This document shows positions 14,497 through 14,517 of a stretch of DNA of 14,517 nucleotides, in pieces. Within the stretch, counting starts at the first letter, position 1, and every line of letters starts with the position of its first letter. The stretch comes from Desulfobacteraceae bacterium UBA5852 (GTDB lineage: Bacteria > Desulfobacterota > Desulfobacteria > Desulfobacterales > UBA5852), in NCBI GenBank assembly GCA_002432195.1, contig DJGG01000096.1, forward strand, positions 24,846 to 39,362, read 5' to 3'. A program made the translations under genes and the position numbers. The notes beneath the pieces were generated by a model that had not been told where the DNA came from, ran no database searches, and saw nothing but the letters and a program-made list of their open reading frames with translations.

Positions 14497-14517
14497 TAAC
14501 TGGAGAGTTTGATCCTG
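14497..14517 (+). rRNA. rrs: 16S ribosomal RNA, 5' end only (runs off the window)
   Basis: The last bases contain AGAGTTTGATCCTG (14504-14517), the near-universal 5' segment of bacterial 16S rRNA corresponding to E. coli positions 8-21. Counting back places mature position 1 near 14497. Only the first 21 or so bases are present. Confidence 0.95.

Overview
This window is core chromosome of a fairly GC-rich Gram-negative bacterium, most likely a deltaproteobacterium (Desulfobacterota, perhaps Desulfobacterales). That assignment is inferred from several things together: an F1 cluster with paired b' and b subunits but no a or c genes, a bactofilin beside rodA, a zapB-zapA-6S RNA-RNase Y order, and the style of the 16S leader. 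All recognised protein genes are on the + strand. I see no mobile element, CRISPR array, toxin-antitoxin pair or phage gene.

Layout. Bases 1-172 are the unresolved end of whatever precedes mrdA. Bases 173-3642 hold the elongation (rod) module: PBP2 transpeptidase (mrdA), its SEDS glycosyltransferase partner (rodA) and a bactofilin. A strong sigma70-type promoter at 3651-3680 then drives an ATP synthase operon (3767-9765): b', b, delta, alpha, gamma, beta, epsilon. The first four genes overlap by one base at each junction. The membrane subunits a and c are not here and must be encoded elsewhere. The operon ends at a perfect 28-bp palindrome that looks like a terminator.

Bases 9847-10031 carry a cluster of inverted repeats and then a promoter with a perfect TATAAT and a dyad between its -35 and -10 boxes. 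This promoter serves the small division genes zapB and zapA, both of which start with TTG. Downstream lies a 6S RNA gene (about 10772-10964), recognised from its long closing helix and terminal hairpin. A 279-base leader with a palindrome and a 7-codon mini-ORF precedes rny (RNase Y), and tyrS (tyrosyl-tRNA synthetase) follows. The window ends in an rRNA leader with two candidate promoters, a boxA-like element and the first 21 or so bases of 16S rRNA.

Together the genes couple cell elongation, division, energy conversion, RNA turnover and translation. I found no convincing new system. The least explained pieces are the inverted-repeat cluster after atpC, the dyad in the zapB promoter, the rny leader and the repeated His/Ala-rich segment in the b subunit.
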